NCBI RefSeq assembly: GCF_014066305.1 | Contig: NW_023501068.1 | Coordinates: 109,501 to 173,500 of the forward strand | Origin: Letharia columbiana | Lineage: Eukaryota; Ascomycota; Lecanoromycetes; Lecanorales; Parmeliaceae | DNA: 64,000 nucleotides | Direction: 5' to 3' | Shown: in pieces, positions 12,594 to 24,492 of the stretch | Position numbering within the stretch: position 1 is the stretch's first letter | Layout of the letters: every line of letters starts with the position of its first letter | The notes under the pieces: model-generated | The model's input: the letters and a program-made list of their open reading frames with translations, nothing else | Database searches by the model: none | What the model was told of the DNA's origin: nothing | Program-made: the position numbers and the translations under genes

Positions 12594-13871
12594 ATGCCTA
12601 CCTCTATTGTTTCTCTTGCACTCACCTCCTTGATAGCAGTATACAACGTGGCACAAGTTTCATGTGGTGATCAGTGTTTCAATATCGACGAAATTCAGCA
12701 GCCAGAATATTTTCCTTGCAATCCCTCAGCTCCAACCAGTAATTGTTGTCAATCAGACTGGATCTGTCTAAGCAACGGCCTTTGCGAGCCCGACAACAAC
12801 CCCCGTCCAAATCCAGTAGTGTGGACCGGGCTCTGCACGGATCCTTATGTGGGGAAATACGACAGCATGTCCTAAGATTTGCCAAAATAATTTGACTGGT
12901 ACGTACAGCTCAGGAAGCGGGGTGCGAGATTCTGATTTGGAGTCGAAAGAATGGCTAACTCTACCAAATCAGCTATCGGTGTTGACAATCGTGTATCATC
13001 GTGCGGAAAAGGCCACTTCTCCTGCTTTGAAGACAACAACAGCCAAGCTAGTTGCAGTACTTTCACCAACGGGTTTTTCTTAGGGGTGGCAACAGTCGTG
13101 ACAACCATCACTGGTCCAAGCCCAATGCCCGTCACAACCAGTTCGGAAACCGGCGCAACTTCTGCTGCGGTCAGTACTGCAGCTTATCCGTGTCCAGATC
13201 TCGACGGTACCTCATATACAGATGCTACCGGAAACAGTTACAAAATCCAATGCAGCACCAACTATCCTGGCAATGATCTTCCAGCCGTCCACGCAGATAC
13301 CTTCGAAGAGTGCCTGAGAGTTTGTGATGCCTATGTGCCAGAACCCTCCGCAGCTAGTGAGGCTTCCTGCATTGGCGTGAGCTGGGGGGCAGGAAATCCG
13401 GGTGGCAATTGCTATCCCAAGTACCAAATCACCACCATTAACACTAATGATGGCGGTCTTTCGAGCGGGTACCACGTCAACTATACGCTGCCAAAATCAG
13501 CTGTGACCAATCAGGGCAACAGCCTCTCGATTTTGAACGCACCGGCGACGAGCAGCACCCACTCAGCGACGTCAACGATCATGCGTACACCTACTCCCAG
13601 TGGTAGTTCAGACGGCCATGCGGCCGTCGGCGTTAGCGTGGGGGTTGGTGTACCCGTCGGCTTGGCGGTTTTTGCAGGCTTCTTCTACCTTATTCGGCGC
13701 CGATCAAAGAGACGACCTGAAGGGCTACTGGATGTGCATGCGGTGGCCAATGACAAGAACGATAATGAACTGCGCGAACAACGCGCAGAGAGGCGGTTGA
13801 ATGAGCTCCCGGCGGAGAACCTACCTGGTGAATTGTCTGTTCCACACCGGCCTCGAGCGGAATTAAAATGA
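12594..13871 (+). CDS. secreted or single-pass membrane protein with PAN-like domain, one frame disruption
   Basis: This looks like a fungal cell-surface protein. A signal peptide follows ATG 12594 (SIVSLALTSLIAVYNVAQVSC), then a Cys-rich domain (CCQSDWICLSNGLC), a PAN/Apple-like Cys domain (YPCPDLDGTSYTD, FEECLRVCDAY, CIGVSWG), a Ser/Thr stalk, one membrane span (VGVSVGVGVPVGLAVFAGFF) and a basic cytoplasmic tail of about 65 residues. Exons are 12594-12898 and 12973-13871. The 74-bp intron has donor GTACGT, a CTAAC branch and acceptor CAG. Exon 1 changes frame at CCTTATG (12845-12846); dropping one T gives TDPMWGNTTACPKICQ and a 400-aa product. As written it stops at 12873-12875. The ligand is unknown. 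Confidence 0.7.
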
Positions 13872-14128
13872 ATACCCGGGTATCAAGCAGAACTCGGCTG
13901 AACCTTGTGGGTTGTGTCCTTGAGTTCGAGCGACGGACAGCTCGTAAGCACATGCTTTGGCATATATTGTGGGGGACGGATCCCAGCAACACGCTAATTC
14001 AGCAAGGTCTGGGTGATTTGGGCCTAGTCTTTGTGGTGATTATGCCTCGAGGAACATACAGGCTGTCACTCATTTGGTTCTTGTCATAGCTTTTCGGAGG
14101 AGCGGTGCCACTTGCTTTCGGCTCTTGC

Positions 14129-15420
14129 TCACGTCTTTCTGTAACCATACTTTTTCCAGTGCTGTCCTGGCTTGTCCTGTATCGAAACACCTTTGATATT
14201 GAGGATCTCTAGCTGGAAGTCAGACGCTCCTTGCTCTGCGAACTTGATCGCGGAAGAAGAGGAAGATGAACGAGCTTGAAGAAGCAGCTCTCTCTGAAAT
14301 TCACCCTCTGAAGATGTGGATGTTGTCATAATCGCAAACATCGATAGGTCTCGCTCGTCCATGAAGTGTTGCAGCTGGTCCTCGAACGATGATTTATTCT
14401 CTTCACCTGCCTTCTGAACCAAGAATTCCAAGGGCTTCACTACGGAGCTGATGCCCAGTTTTGTACCACTCTCTGTCCACCCTTTGTAATCTTTGATCAA
14501 GACCTCGGTGAGGCTAAGGCTGCTAATGTCCCTCTTAGCTTCATCAATGTCCTTGTAGTAACGGTCCCGATTCCAACTTTTTGCGTCTTTAGGCGACAAT
14601 TGGATCTTTGCTTCAAGGTAGTCCACCGAGTCCCGATCCACATGCTCCACTTTTCCAGGCGCTGTCAAATTGGCCGTATCCACCAGTATGCTAGCAAGTG
14701 CCATTTTAGCGACTTGTGCGTCCCAAACTTGGGTCACTGCACTGTCATCTACTGCAACTTCTCCTTGTCCATGAGCGGCACCGGTTGACAGTGAGGAGCT
14801 CGATATGCTGTCCCACGCAGACTTGCATTCGCGGACGACAAGGCTGGTGCAAGAGCCGCACTTCTCGATCACACGCGGTTCGGAGTCCGTGTTTTGAGGC
14901 ACTGCGTTCTCTTCCTCATGGTGGTCTATCACTCCTAGCACTTCTGAAGAGTATTGATCGCCTAGATCCCCTTGTAATTTGTTGTGGTCCACTAATATCC
15001 ACCGCACACTCTTCAGTAGCCTTGACTGACTTGGTAGATCGTCTAAAGTAATCAGACGATCAATTGCGATGTTTGCGTGTGCACAGACGGCAGAGAACTC
15101 GGGGCGGAGGCGGAGACCCGAAGCAGGTATGTTCAATAGAGGGACGTAGATGGGCGAGAAATTGTTTCGTGGAGGGGCAATGGATTTGATGTACGCGTAG
15201 AGAAGAGAGGATGTAAGGGAATCGAGGTCTGATAAAGGTCAGTATAGCTGCTGATAAGCCGTGGGCGATAGACAAGAAGACCTGCAGACTCATTCCCAAT
15301 CACAATGTTTATGTTGTGCTCCTCGTGAACTGCTTTGACGAGGTTCGTCTTGGCATGCTGCAAAAAAGCACGAAGAGAATTGCGGGGAAACGCCATTTGA
15401 GTTGTCTTGTTAGAGCTCAT
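14129..15420 (-). CDS. PPX1: PPX1-type exopolyphosphatase (DHH phosphoesterase family)
   Basis: It hydrolyses terminal phosphates from inorganic polyphosphate using metal ions; the yeast enzyme is cytosolic and mitochondrial. Exons are 15420-15282 and 15228-14129, giving 412 aa. Splicing restores the metal-binding GNESADLDSLTSS motif, the D-x-D pair of DHH enzymes. Other ligands are in WILVDHNKLQG and the eponymous GVIDHHEEE. The C-terminal half fits the DHHA2 domain (WNRDRYYKDIDEAKRDIS, ending HWKKYGYRKT). The start could be ATG 15420 or the in-frame ATG at 15396 (MAFPRNSLRAFLQHAK), which resembles homologues more closely. Confidence 0.93.
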
Positions 15421-16109
15421 AATCTTAGCTTCAACATGATGGAGAAGACGACAGTAGTCTTGACGGAAGAATTAACGCCAGGCCCCTGCTTCTGCATACC
15501 TGCGTCATTGTGAGTGATTCTCGGGCGGAGTTTGGTGCTACCTGAAGGTCCCGATTAGCCGTAGTAAGCAAAGGGGCTAGAGTAACCCTGAAGGGGCTTA
15601 GCCAGCGAAGAATGAGTTATTTCACGCTCTGAGGGACTGAGGCAACTACACCCCCTTACGAACTGCTACCTCATCGTTTTGTCATAACATTCTACGTTTT
15701 CCCTGTCCTCCAGCAAAACAGCTCGTCAGTGCGTAGGATGTTGTTAATGTCAGGAATACGCGACGAAGATTGGGTTGGGACTACTCGTATCCTTCAAGGC
15801 AGCTTCTTGGTCTCCATGGGGACCCTAGCTTGCTTTCATGATACAGCATGGTACAGTACGGACAAGGCATAAGAATACTTTGCTTGAAGGCTGTAGCCAA
15901 TGATACTCATTACGCAAGCTGACTTACGCCATTTGCTGCTATCATTACTCTGGTCTTCACGGGGCTATCATGGTATATGCACATTGTATCAGCGAGGTGT
16001 GACAGGACGATTGATCTGAACTGAAGCTCTCTTCGTCCAAGATCTCAACCTGCCGCGTAGTTAAAGCAGCATTTTACCTCCTCGACCGTTGCATCACCCT
16101 TCATTAGCG
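15421..16109. other. intergenic, nothing recognised
   Basis: About 690 bp upstream of PPX1 and downstream of the HAD phosphatase gene. No open frame of interest, tRNA or repeat was seen. Confidence 0.6.
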
Positions 16110-16984
16110 TCATTCGTTTTGCACCCACATCTTCTCTATCGAGATCTTCCACCCATCGTCTCCCTTGCCAGCTACTTTCACACAAGTCAAATCTTCAATT
16201 ATCCAGTCAGCCCCCGCGTCTCTCAATTGGTCCACACCATGCGTAGTCGCGAGACCCAAGACCATACACCCAGCCGCCTTGCCTGCTTTCACGCCGGCGG
16301 GAGCATCCTCAGCAACGAGCACGCGTGCCCGCTCTCCCAAGCCAATGCGCTCCCGACCGAGGTTGTAGCAAGCAGGGTCCGGCTTGCCGGCTGCGACGTC
16401 TTCTGCAGCAACGGACGCCGGAGGAGGGGGAAGCGCCAGGAGATCAAGCCAGCCGGACAACAACGTACGAGTGCAGGAAGTGACAAGGGCCCACGGCGCG
16501 TTCGCTTCCCCCATAGATTCCAGTAGGGGTCGGGCGCCCCGGATCTCGGTCACGCCGGAACCGTACAATTTCGGGATCAGGCTCTCGATGTGACGAACGT
16601 CTGTTGCGTAGATATCAATATGGCGTTGGGGTAGTCCGGGGAGACTGACTGACATTCCCAAGTTGCTTTAGAGGGATCATACAGTCGCAGCGTATCGATG
16701 GAGCGGCGGCCTCGCGAATTGCGAAGAATGACATCGGGATCCACTCCCAATTCGGCACCAATTCTGCGCTACGCGGTAAGTCTTGGTAATTGAACAAAGC
16801 GCAAGCCATGTTCAATGACCTTCCCGTGAGCGAGGGAGAAGAGGCTATTCACTGACCTTTGCCAATGCTTGGTAACGGCATCTGTGGTGTTTATGATGGT
16901 ACCATCCACATCAAATAAGAAGCCAGCGAATGCGTGGCTTTCCGTTTGCCCAGTAAAAGAACCGTTGCCTTGATCCAACGCCAT
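16110..16984 (-). CDS. HAD-superfamily phosphatase, glycerol-phosphatase/sugar-phosphatase type
   Basis: A small haloacid-dehalogenase phosphatase of the Gpp/Dog group, probably acting on glycerol phosphate or a sugar phosphate; the exact substrate cannot be read from sequence. Exons are 16984-16857, 16763-16654 and 16600-16110, giving 242 aa. All four HAD motifs are present: FLFDVDGTIIN (nucleophile Asp), LVTSC, GKPDPACY (Lys) and VLVAEDAPAG (acidic metal site). The cap lies between motifs I and II. Both junctions fall in conserved sequence (HWQRIGAELGVDPDV, ATWEYVRHIESLIPKLYG), which fixes the splice sites. Confidence 0.9.
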
Positions 16985-17484
16985 GGTTTCAGAACAAGGG
17001 TACCTTTCGAGAGCGCTTGTGGGAATGAAGTCTCCCGTCCTCCCAGAAAAGCGGACTTTTAAGCGAGAGGTTTGCTTAGTAAAGATATCTGCAACTACTC
17101 GTGGTCAGGTGATGATGCAAAAGAATTGGTTACAGAGCAAGTTCACAGTTACCGAGCCCGTACCGATCGAAATCAGACTATACGAACGGGCCCTTACCGG
17201 CCTCTGTCTAGTACAAATGTGTCTCAGTTCTACGTTCGCTGCTGGTCCTCTTCCAGTAAGAGCAAACAAATTGCTCTGATACAGCTTCGTTGTCGTTAGA
17301 TGCTTACAACTATTGTCGCTGGGATACACACGCGCTTCGCTTTCTTATTGGAAACGTCTCCTGAGCGATTTAACACTCATCTCTCAGATTAGCCACCGTG
17401 ATGAGGACCTTCATTTAATTCTTGTGTTGCATCTAAAGTACTATTTCTTAGTGTGCGGTTGGATGGAGCGTTTGGTAGCGCATC
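16985..17484. other. intergenic, nothing recognised
   Basis: 500 bp between the start of the HAD phosphatase gene and the end of the rhodopsin-domain gene. Only short frames without domains occur. Confidence 0.6.
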
Positions 17485-18917
17485 TCAGATTCGGTGGTAC
17501 GCATTCTCGGGTTGCGAGACCTTTACCTCTCGATCCACGCGGATGCCACCCAGTTCCTGTAACTGGACATCGTCTAGTCCAACCTCAGCAACGCCAAGTG
17601 GCGTCCATGTCGCCTCTCTGGGGACTGGTGCAGAGACTTGAACGTTGTAGTCCTCAACAGAGCGCGACGATTCAGCCCCGACCGCCCCTCTCGTCTCTTC
17701 GCCATCTAGTGGTAAGCGGCCGTTTGATCGTGATAGCGTAGAAGGACGGCCTTGCGAAGGCCAGAGAAGGGCTTTGAGGCCTTTCAATGACCCTGAACCA
17801 TATGTGTACGATTTTGAACCGGAGGCACTGTTACGCTCACGCCGGTCTTGAAGTGTCTTGGTTATGAGAGGTCGCAGGGCGGGTATTGAGGCAACGATAA
17901 TCCAAAGGTTAAGCTCGACGATGGCCCATAATGCAGCAGGAGTTTCGTTGACTAAACGCAAAATGAGTCAGCTGAGAGTTCTTCAGAAGATTTTCCACGA
18001 AGGTCGTTCTCACAAGTTGGATCGAAGCCAGGCTTTCTTTGGGCGAGAACGAGTTGCCACAACCGTACAGCTGAGACCACCGTTACACTGCCAAGGCGAT
18101 CAGCAATTGCCTGTATCTGTCACTCAGAGCTTACTCACACAAGACCTAGAAGAAATGTACTGCTAATGGAAATTCTTTGTGAAACAGACCGCTGAAGGTG
18201 GGAAATGAAGTACACGGGCATGAGCAGAACCACCAGGTCTAAAATGATTGTGAAAGACTCGTTCGAAGTGAAGAATTGAGGGTACTGGATGCACCGGCTT
18301 TTGATCGTTGCGTCCCAGAAGCCTCGAATAGGTGTACAGCTGAATATGCCAACGATGAACTAAAATTTTGGTCAGTGGCCGATTTTCGAGAGAGGAACAG
18401 CTTGTGTTACTTACTGCAGCTATCATCCATCCTATGTTAAGTGCTGCAACTATCTGCAAAGGGCGTCTCGCATTTGTCACTCGAAAGATACGCCAATATA
18501 GCGCCAGAAGCGATAGTTTACTGAAGGTAAGAGCAAGAGGATAGACAATAGCCAGACCATATAGTCCTTTGTTGAATTCCTCGAGATGGTGCGTATCAGA
18601 TTTGCCGATGTGCTGGCCATAATAGTTATGCTCAACCTCGAATATCACTGTCGCGGTGTAGCCCCAGGAAAGGACCTAGAGCAGAGTTGTCAGCGTCCAC
18701 TGCACGGAGTAGATCTGCTTTTGTGTGGTCCCACCGCAGCTACCACTATGAGTTCGTCGTCCATGCCAATGGATACTTTGGTATGTAGACGGGAGAACAA
18801 ACGAAGAACGAGGGTGGTAAAGGACAATATTATGAATATGATGGCAACAGCATTCATTTGAGGTCCATCGTTGGCGTCGAGGTTGACACCCACATACACT
18901 GGAGTGGTGAACTCCAT
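17485..18917 (-). CDS. fungal rhodopsin-domain 7-TM integral membrane protein (PTH11-like, no CFEM)
   Basis: This is one of a large Pezizomycotina family of seven-helix plasma-membrane proteins; some act as surface sensors, most are uncharacterised. Exons are 18917-18735, 18675-18415, 18359-18139, 18087-18014 and 17951-17485, giving 401 aa. Start ATG 18917 gives MEFTTPVYVG. Hydrophobic helices include AVAIIFIILSFTTLVLRL, LTFSKLSLLALYWRIF, VAALNIGWMIAAFIVGIF and FTIILDLVVLLMPVYFI. The family pattern C-x-P-x-x-x-x-W (CTPIRGFW) and ETPAALWAIVELNLWIIVASIPALRPL are conserved. The cytosolic C-terminus is hydrophilic. There is no N-terminal CFEM domain. Confidence 0.88.
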
Positions 18918-19280
18918 ATTCACTTTCGAGTTTGCGTGCCTTGATCTTGGTCTGGAGGAAAGAGGTGTATCAATATATTCTCTGAATTTGTAGCGGTTTT
19001 CCTAAACCCTTTAAAAACTGAGCTTTTGCGAGACCAAGGCCACGCAGCTCGTGACTGATTCTCCGAGCCTCTTGTCAATAAAGCCAAAGGAAAGGATACT
19101 GATCCCAACAGGGATAAGATCGCCGGGAATAGTGCATTGCTACCAGATGGCAGGACAAAACACACCAGACACCACATATCCGGTGCTAGTTTCGTTTGGG
19201 AGAGTAGAACATGAAAGCAAAGCAGTCCACCCCAGTGTATCTTTTGCGCCACTACGTGAACTTTTCGGCCGTAGAGTATC

Positions 19281-19798
19281 TCAATGATCGAGTTGCTCAG
19301 AAGGCTTACTATCGAATTCGAAAGGCATTCGAAAACTTCCCGCTTCCCATTGACTGAAACTCGCAGACTTGGACCATGATTCCTGATACTTTTTCATGAA
19401 GGGTGGCGAAAGAAAGGAGGACAACGCATAGTATGGGTAAGGCCGGTATATCATGATTTGATCGATTCGTCCAAAGATCTAATGATGAGTTGCATTAGCG
19501 CAACATTTGATAGCTTGCCGATCTGCTTCTGAAGGGATGAGACGTTGGGATTCGAGCAGCTAGGAGCACACATTCGAAAAAAATGTATGTGAGCATATCT
19601 CATTGCCGGGAAGGCTTTGTGGCCATATGCAGGCTTCCATTCTACCGTATTGACTAGCGACGGCTCCAAAAACTGGGTATGGTCGTCGGAGCCAGGCATG
19701 TCAGCCGCACCCTTCGGAGAATTCTCTGGTTTGAAAATCGAAGGTGCATTACAAATCTCCGCTTCATGCGTCTGTTGTGAATGATCGGGCCCGTGCAT
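19281..19798 (-). CDS. possible two-exon gene, unknown function
   Basis: Tentative. Exon 1 (19798-19544) begins MHGPDHSQQTHEAEIC and includes VEWKPAYGHKAFPAMRYAHI. Exon 2 (19478-19281) reads IFGRIDQIMIYRPYPYYAL...FMKKYQESWSKSASFSQWEAG and ends EQLDH. The 65-bp intron has a weak GTCTCA donor, a CTAAT branch-like site and a TTAG acceptor, and joins in phase 0 to give about 150 aa. The composition of exon 2 looks coding, but I recognise no family. The true gene may extend upstream; an exon-like start on the same strand is at 20364. It may also be a decayed fragment. Confidence 0.35.
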
Positions 19799-21263
19799 AA
19801 TAATAAGGTCACGCGGGTCAAGAAAAGGGCCCACTAAGCACCTCTTTCACCCACAGCGGTGCGTCTGACGGGGAGACGGGAGACGGGTAGTTGCGCCGGT
19901 ATGGTGATCTTTTGGAATAACACTCTTAAGTAAGTTTCTACAATTATTGGCGGACAGACGAAGTTAGCGGATGAGATGCTGAGGCAATAGCAGATCAGCA
20001 AATCAGAAACCACCCGCTACCCTCCCGGGCGGCAATACTGACATGCAACGCTAACTTGCAGATACGAGCTAGCAACCTCACCGTTGAAGAACCGCGCTTT
20101 GTCCCCTCGTCCACATCACCGGTGCCCCTGGTAAATATTGGCATTCAGCAACCACTAGAATCAAGGGCTGCAGTATGGGAGATTACTGCACCAGCACCAC
20201 TGATCTTGATAACCTAAAACTCGGAACTGACTGTTTATCCTATTGCGCAGCCATGTCGAGAGTACCTTCGAGTTTGGAGCATTGCTGGGGGTTGAGGTCT
20301 TTGTTGCAAGAGGTCGACTTTTGATTTTTGGGGCACTGGTGACGTCGAAGTTCGGCTTCTCCATGGGCCAGCCCTACGCAGACAGGGGAAACCCTAACCA
20401 GGATTTTAGAGTTGCTGAACGTTCCGTGTCTCTCTTAGTCGGACGGCAAGTCCAATACATCTTTTCCTCCACCCCATCACACCGATTCCCTTTCGCTTGC
20501 ATAATGAAATCCCTCTATCAACTGCGTAAAGCCGCACAATCACTGTCTCGCAGCACGCCCGCCCTCTTTCAAGTCTCGAAATTGGATTAGCCCATGTGAT
20601 GTTAGAACGAAGTCGAATAAAGTAGCATCCGATTCGTAGGGTTTCTTACATGCAGGGCGCCACTGCAAACGTGTGATGCACATTGCATTCCCGTCTGCGC
20701 GTCAAAGCCTAGGTCATCATCCATAAGAAAAGCACTTGCAGCAAGGCGGACTTTTGCCTCATCTACCTTAATCATCGATTTGGAACCGAACTACGGGTGT
20801 GTTCAGTCAGCCCTTTTTTGGTTCTTCACCGCTCTCTCAGATATAGTAGTGAATGTTGTAGGCGATTTGATGTGTGAATAGGCTCACAGGATCATCCACT
20901 GTGGATTATAGCTTTGTTGAATGTATATGGTATGGACAAGCAATAGCACACCCTTTTCGAAAAGAGGGCTCAGGGCAGGAAACTCCGTACAGATTGTGAA
21001 TACGTATTTACCACTAAGTGCAAATGATCCTCGTTTTCAATTCTCCGTCTGCTCATACGTGGCGGCCTCTACGCTTCCTTGCATGAAAACCTCGCAGCAC
21101 TACCTGAAGACGCATGTCACTTCTTTCCTGCATTTCATGTTTGGTTGCGTATCTTCCTTACCTGTTTGTATAACTTGGCCAAAGCCTTCAAGACCTTCAA
21201 GAATCTTCCCAGACTCGCAGACAGACACCTAAGAAGAACATCCTCGAAGAATTGATTACCATT
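19799..21263. other. intergenic, weak exon-like stretch only
   Basis: About 1.5 kb. On the minus strand from 20364, MEKPNFDVTSAPKIKSRP looks coding-like and is followed by a GT, but I could not assemble a gene. Nothing else is supported. Confidence 0.45.
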
Positions 21264-21924
21264 ATGAGGGTCTTCTACCACGACGATAAGCCTGTAAGTC
21301 CTGGAGACTCCTCGTCCCGCTGCTCCCATACGAGACTGACAAGTAAGGGCGATTGCCGCCTCCCACACGACTCTGGTGTGGAGCTTTCACCGACCCATCT
21401 TTCTTCACTTGGAGTGCTCCATTACGCCTTCCCGCCGTCCTCGCCCTCATCCGCGGCCCAAGTCGAGGACCTCGCCAAAGCTCGCGCCTACGCCAACCGG
21501 GACGAAATCACTGTTTCGCCTAGTGCCATGGGCTCAGTCTACGAGGACAAGATCAAGATGTTCTACGATGAACATTTACACGAAGATGAAGAGATTCGAT
21601 ACATCTTAAAGGGAACTGGGTATTTCGACGTTCGTGATGCAGAGGACAGGTGGGTTCGGATTAGAGCGGAGCCGGGCGACTTGCTCATCTTGCCGGCCGG
21701 CATCTACCATCGATTCACTGTGGATGAAGAGAATGTAAGTGATGACTGCCCTGCCTAGACAACCTACCCCTTTGAGCTAATACTGACATCCTTAGTACAT
21801 CAATGCCATGCGTCTTTTCCAGACACAGCCCAAATGGGCTGCATTGAACCGCAGTGGCGAAACGGAAGTGAACGAGTTTCGGAAGAACTATGTTAGTGCA
21901 AGAGCACGGGGATTTTCTGCGTAG
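21264..21924 (+). CDS. ADI1: acireductone dioxygenase (methionine salvage)
   Basis: It converts 1,2-dihydroxy-3-keto-5-methylthiopentene with O2 to the keto acid precursor of methionine and formate, using iron. Exons are 21264-21293, 21348-21734 and 21796-21924, giving 181 aa, the normal family length. The tiny first exon encodes [10 protein letters not shown] and joins to [10 protein letters not shown], as in homologues. The cupin metal ligands are His86, His88 and Glu92 in [10 protein letters not shown], and His131 in PAGIYHRF. The C-terminal exon carries [16 protein letters not shown]. An upstream TTG in the same frame is not the start. Confidence 0.95.
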
Positions 21925-23337
21925 AGCAAAGAGGTCTCCATGTGAAAGCACTCTATCGAGACTGGACAGAATGTAGTGTTAGACAGCATATCAAGCAAAC
22001 GCTGCTCCCTGTTAGGGAGTCAATAAGTGGTCTAAATCCCGGAGGTCATTTTGTAGGTGGTCTCCGAGGCGTTAGGTTTGGATTTCTATGAAGTGCAGAC
22101 ATGCCATTCATGAATTGATGATGGTACTTTATGGAACATACCCTACGTTTAGATGCTACAGGACATTTCCCCCGTAGGCGGAATGATGGCGAAAAGGGCC
22201 ATATTCCCAGTCTTGATCTGGCATGTCGAGGAGCAATGACGTGTGACTTACGGCGACGTGGATTGTAAGGTAATGTAGCAATAATCATGCATAGAGAGAA
22301 TTTCCTTTGCGCATGTTTTTGTGGATATCGATCAAAACAAATCGACTCTTCCTGTCAAAGGATCTCAAACAGAAATAGATTTTGGGGAATATTTATGAAC
22401 ATTGTCACTTTTTACTGGCACCGCGCCTGAATTGTACGACTCCTACAATTTCTCCCTTGCAAACAGAATGACGGATCTTAGGAAAAGTTCGTGTAAATCG
22501 CCACTATTTTCTGGCAACTGTAGGATTTTTACAATTCCATTGAGGGCTTTCGCCCTCTATGCATGACTTTTGCTAGATGCTCTTAGCTTCGAGAACTTCG
22601 CAAGTGGAAGTGCCGGTCTTATTGCGAATTCAGTAATGGGTATAGAATGGATTCGCAATAATTGAAATCACAAATCCTTGGGGGTAAAAGAGGAAGATGC
22701 CTTTTCATTTGTACCTGTCCGAGGCGTAATACAAAGCAGAGTTCGGGATAGAGGGCTCTAATCGGATATGTTTTTTGTTTCCTTTATAGTACCAGCTTCA
22801 TCGGACGCTGTGACAGGTTTTTGGATCGCCGATGGTATCAGCACTGCCCAATTCTCACAATTGAGATCCTGGACTGGCCTCCAAAAGCAGCGCTGTAAAT
22901 CTCTGTATTCGGCAGGCAAGATACTCAAAATTTGACTGTAGCTGGTTACCAAGGAAACCACGATCGGATTGGAGAGACTTACGATATTGTGCAAGTATGT
23001 GCGAACAACTGCATGAGATAGGTATCCATGAAGTCTTCAGACACATGTGAGACAAGAACATCCGCTCGAAAGAGTTGGACTTTTGACCATTTCACGGGAG
23101 AACAGAAGAGGATCACAAGAATTTTGCTCAGTCATGTCGACTTAAGTGGTAAAAAGGCAGGCATTTGAGTTGGTTTGCTTAAATGTAGACGCTCGTGCGA
23201 GTTCCGGCCTCGAGGGCACAAGTCTGCCAAGCCTGCCAAGCTTTCATACCCGCGACGTTGCGGCGCGAAGATTTGCGGACACTTCGTTCGAGCCATCAGG
23301 AGAGCGATAAGTTCACGCTCTCTGTCTACCGAGCAGG
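21925..23337. other. intergenic, nothing recognised
   Basis: 1.4 kb between the dioxygenase and p24 genes. It is mildly AT-rich with only short frames; no RNA gene or repeat was found by eye. Confidence 0.6.
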
Positions 23338-24233
23338 ATGCGAATGTACCTTGCATTCACGGCCCTTTTGGCTTGCTTCCTTTCTCATGTCTCTGCCACA
23401 GCTCTGACTTATAAGCTTGTAGCCAACGAAAAGGCCTGCTTTTTTTCAAACGTAGAACAACAAGGGGCAAAGATTGCCTTTTACTTCGCGGTGAGTCGAT
23501 CCATCCTTCCTCACAGAGCATTTGCTATGTCTCGGTGCCCGCGGAGCTGAAATCATCACCTTTGTGCAGGTCCAATCTGGCGGTTCCTTCGATGTCGACT
23601 ACAGCGTCATGGGTCCCGATGGGAAAGTCATCATGGAGAACTCCAAGGAGAGGCAGCTGGACTCTGTATTCACGGCCAAAGCGACAGGAGAATACAGCTT
23701 TTGCTTCAATAATGAAATGAGTACGTTCGCTGAGAAAATGGTGGACTTCGAAATTGCCGTACGTTGGTCCCTTTTCCAATTGCTAGACGCTCGCTTTCAG
23801 CTCGGCCAGCTTGATGAACTATTCTACAATGTCTCAACACCAAATACATGTTTGACCGCACGCTGACACTTCTCCCCATTTGCAGGTTGAAAACGAAACT
23901 CCCTCCGCCCTCCTACCCTCAAAACGAGGCACTTCCCCTGAACAAACCTCCGCTCTCGAGGAGTCCATCATGAAAGTCTCGCGCGATCTCTCCACCATCA
24001 ACCGCAACCAGAAATACTTCCGGACTCGTGAGAACCGCAACTTCAGCACCGTCAAGAGCACAGAGAGCAGGATATTTAATTTCAGCGTGGTGGAAAGCGG
24101 GTTGATGGTTTGCATGGCTGGGCTGCAGGTTTTCATTGTGAGGTTCTTCTTTCAGGGGGCCAGGAAAGGTATGTCGAGAGATCCCAATTCATATGAAGAC
24201 CAAGGTGCTGACAAATATGTAGGCTATGTATGA
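23338..24233 (+). CDS. p24/EMP24-family cargo receptor (gamma-like Erp)
   Basis: p24 proteins cycle between ER and Golgi in COPII and COPI vesicles and sort cargo such as GPI proteins. Exons are 23338-23490, 23570-23758, 23886-24168 and 24223-24233, giving 211 aa. In order: a signal peptide (LAFTALLACFLSHVSA), the GOLD domain with its paired cysteines (KACFFSN and YSFCFNNEMST), a coiled coil (ALEESIMKVSRDLSTINRNQ), RTRENRNFSTVKSTE, and a transmembrane segment with the tail FFFQGARKGYV. The last exon is only 11 nt and supplies GYV-stop. FCFNNEMSTFAEK places it nearer the gamma (Erp2/3/4) branch than Erv25; subfamily is tentative. Confidence 0.92.
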
Positions 24234-24492
24234 ACAGGAGCAAGAATGATAGGACAAGGTAGCAATAGCAGGCAAGAACCAAGATCTGCTCAATTTCACC
24301 CTCCTTGCGAGTATCATTTCCCGGGTTCCATAGGTGTATGTCCCGCCAAACTTGTCATTCATGTGCGCGCGCGCATTCAATAGTCGAAATCTGTCTTCAT
24401 CGGACCCTCAGCCCTCCCAAACCCTGAATTGCTCCTCTATGAAGATCGAATTCCGTCCATTTTCCCGGGCAAAGTTCATCAATCATATCATC

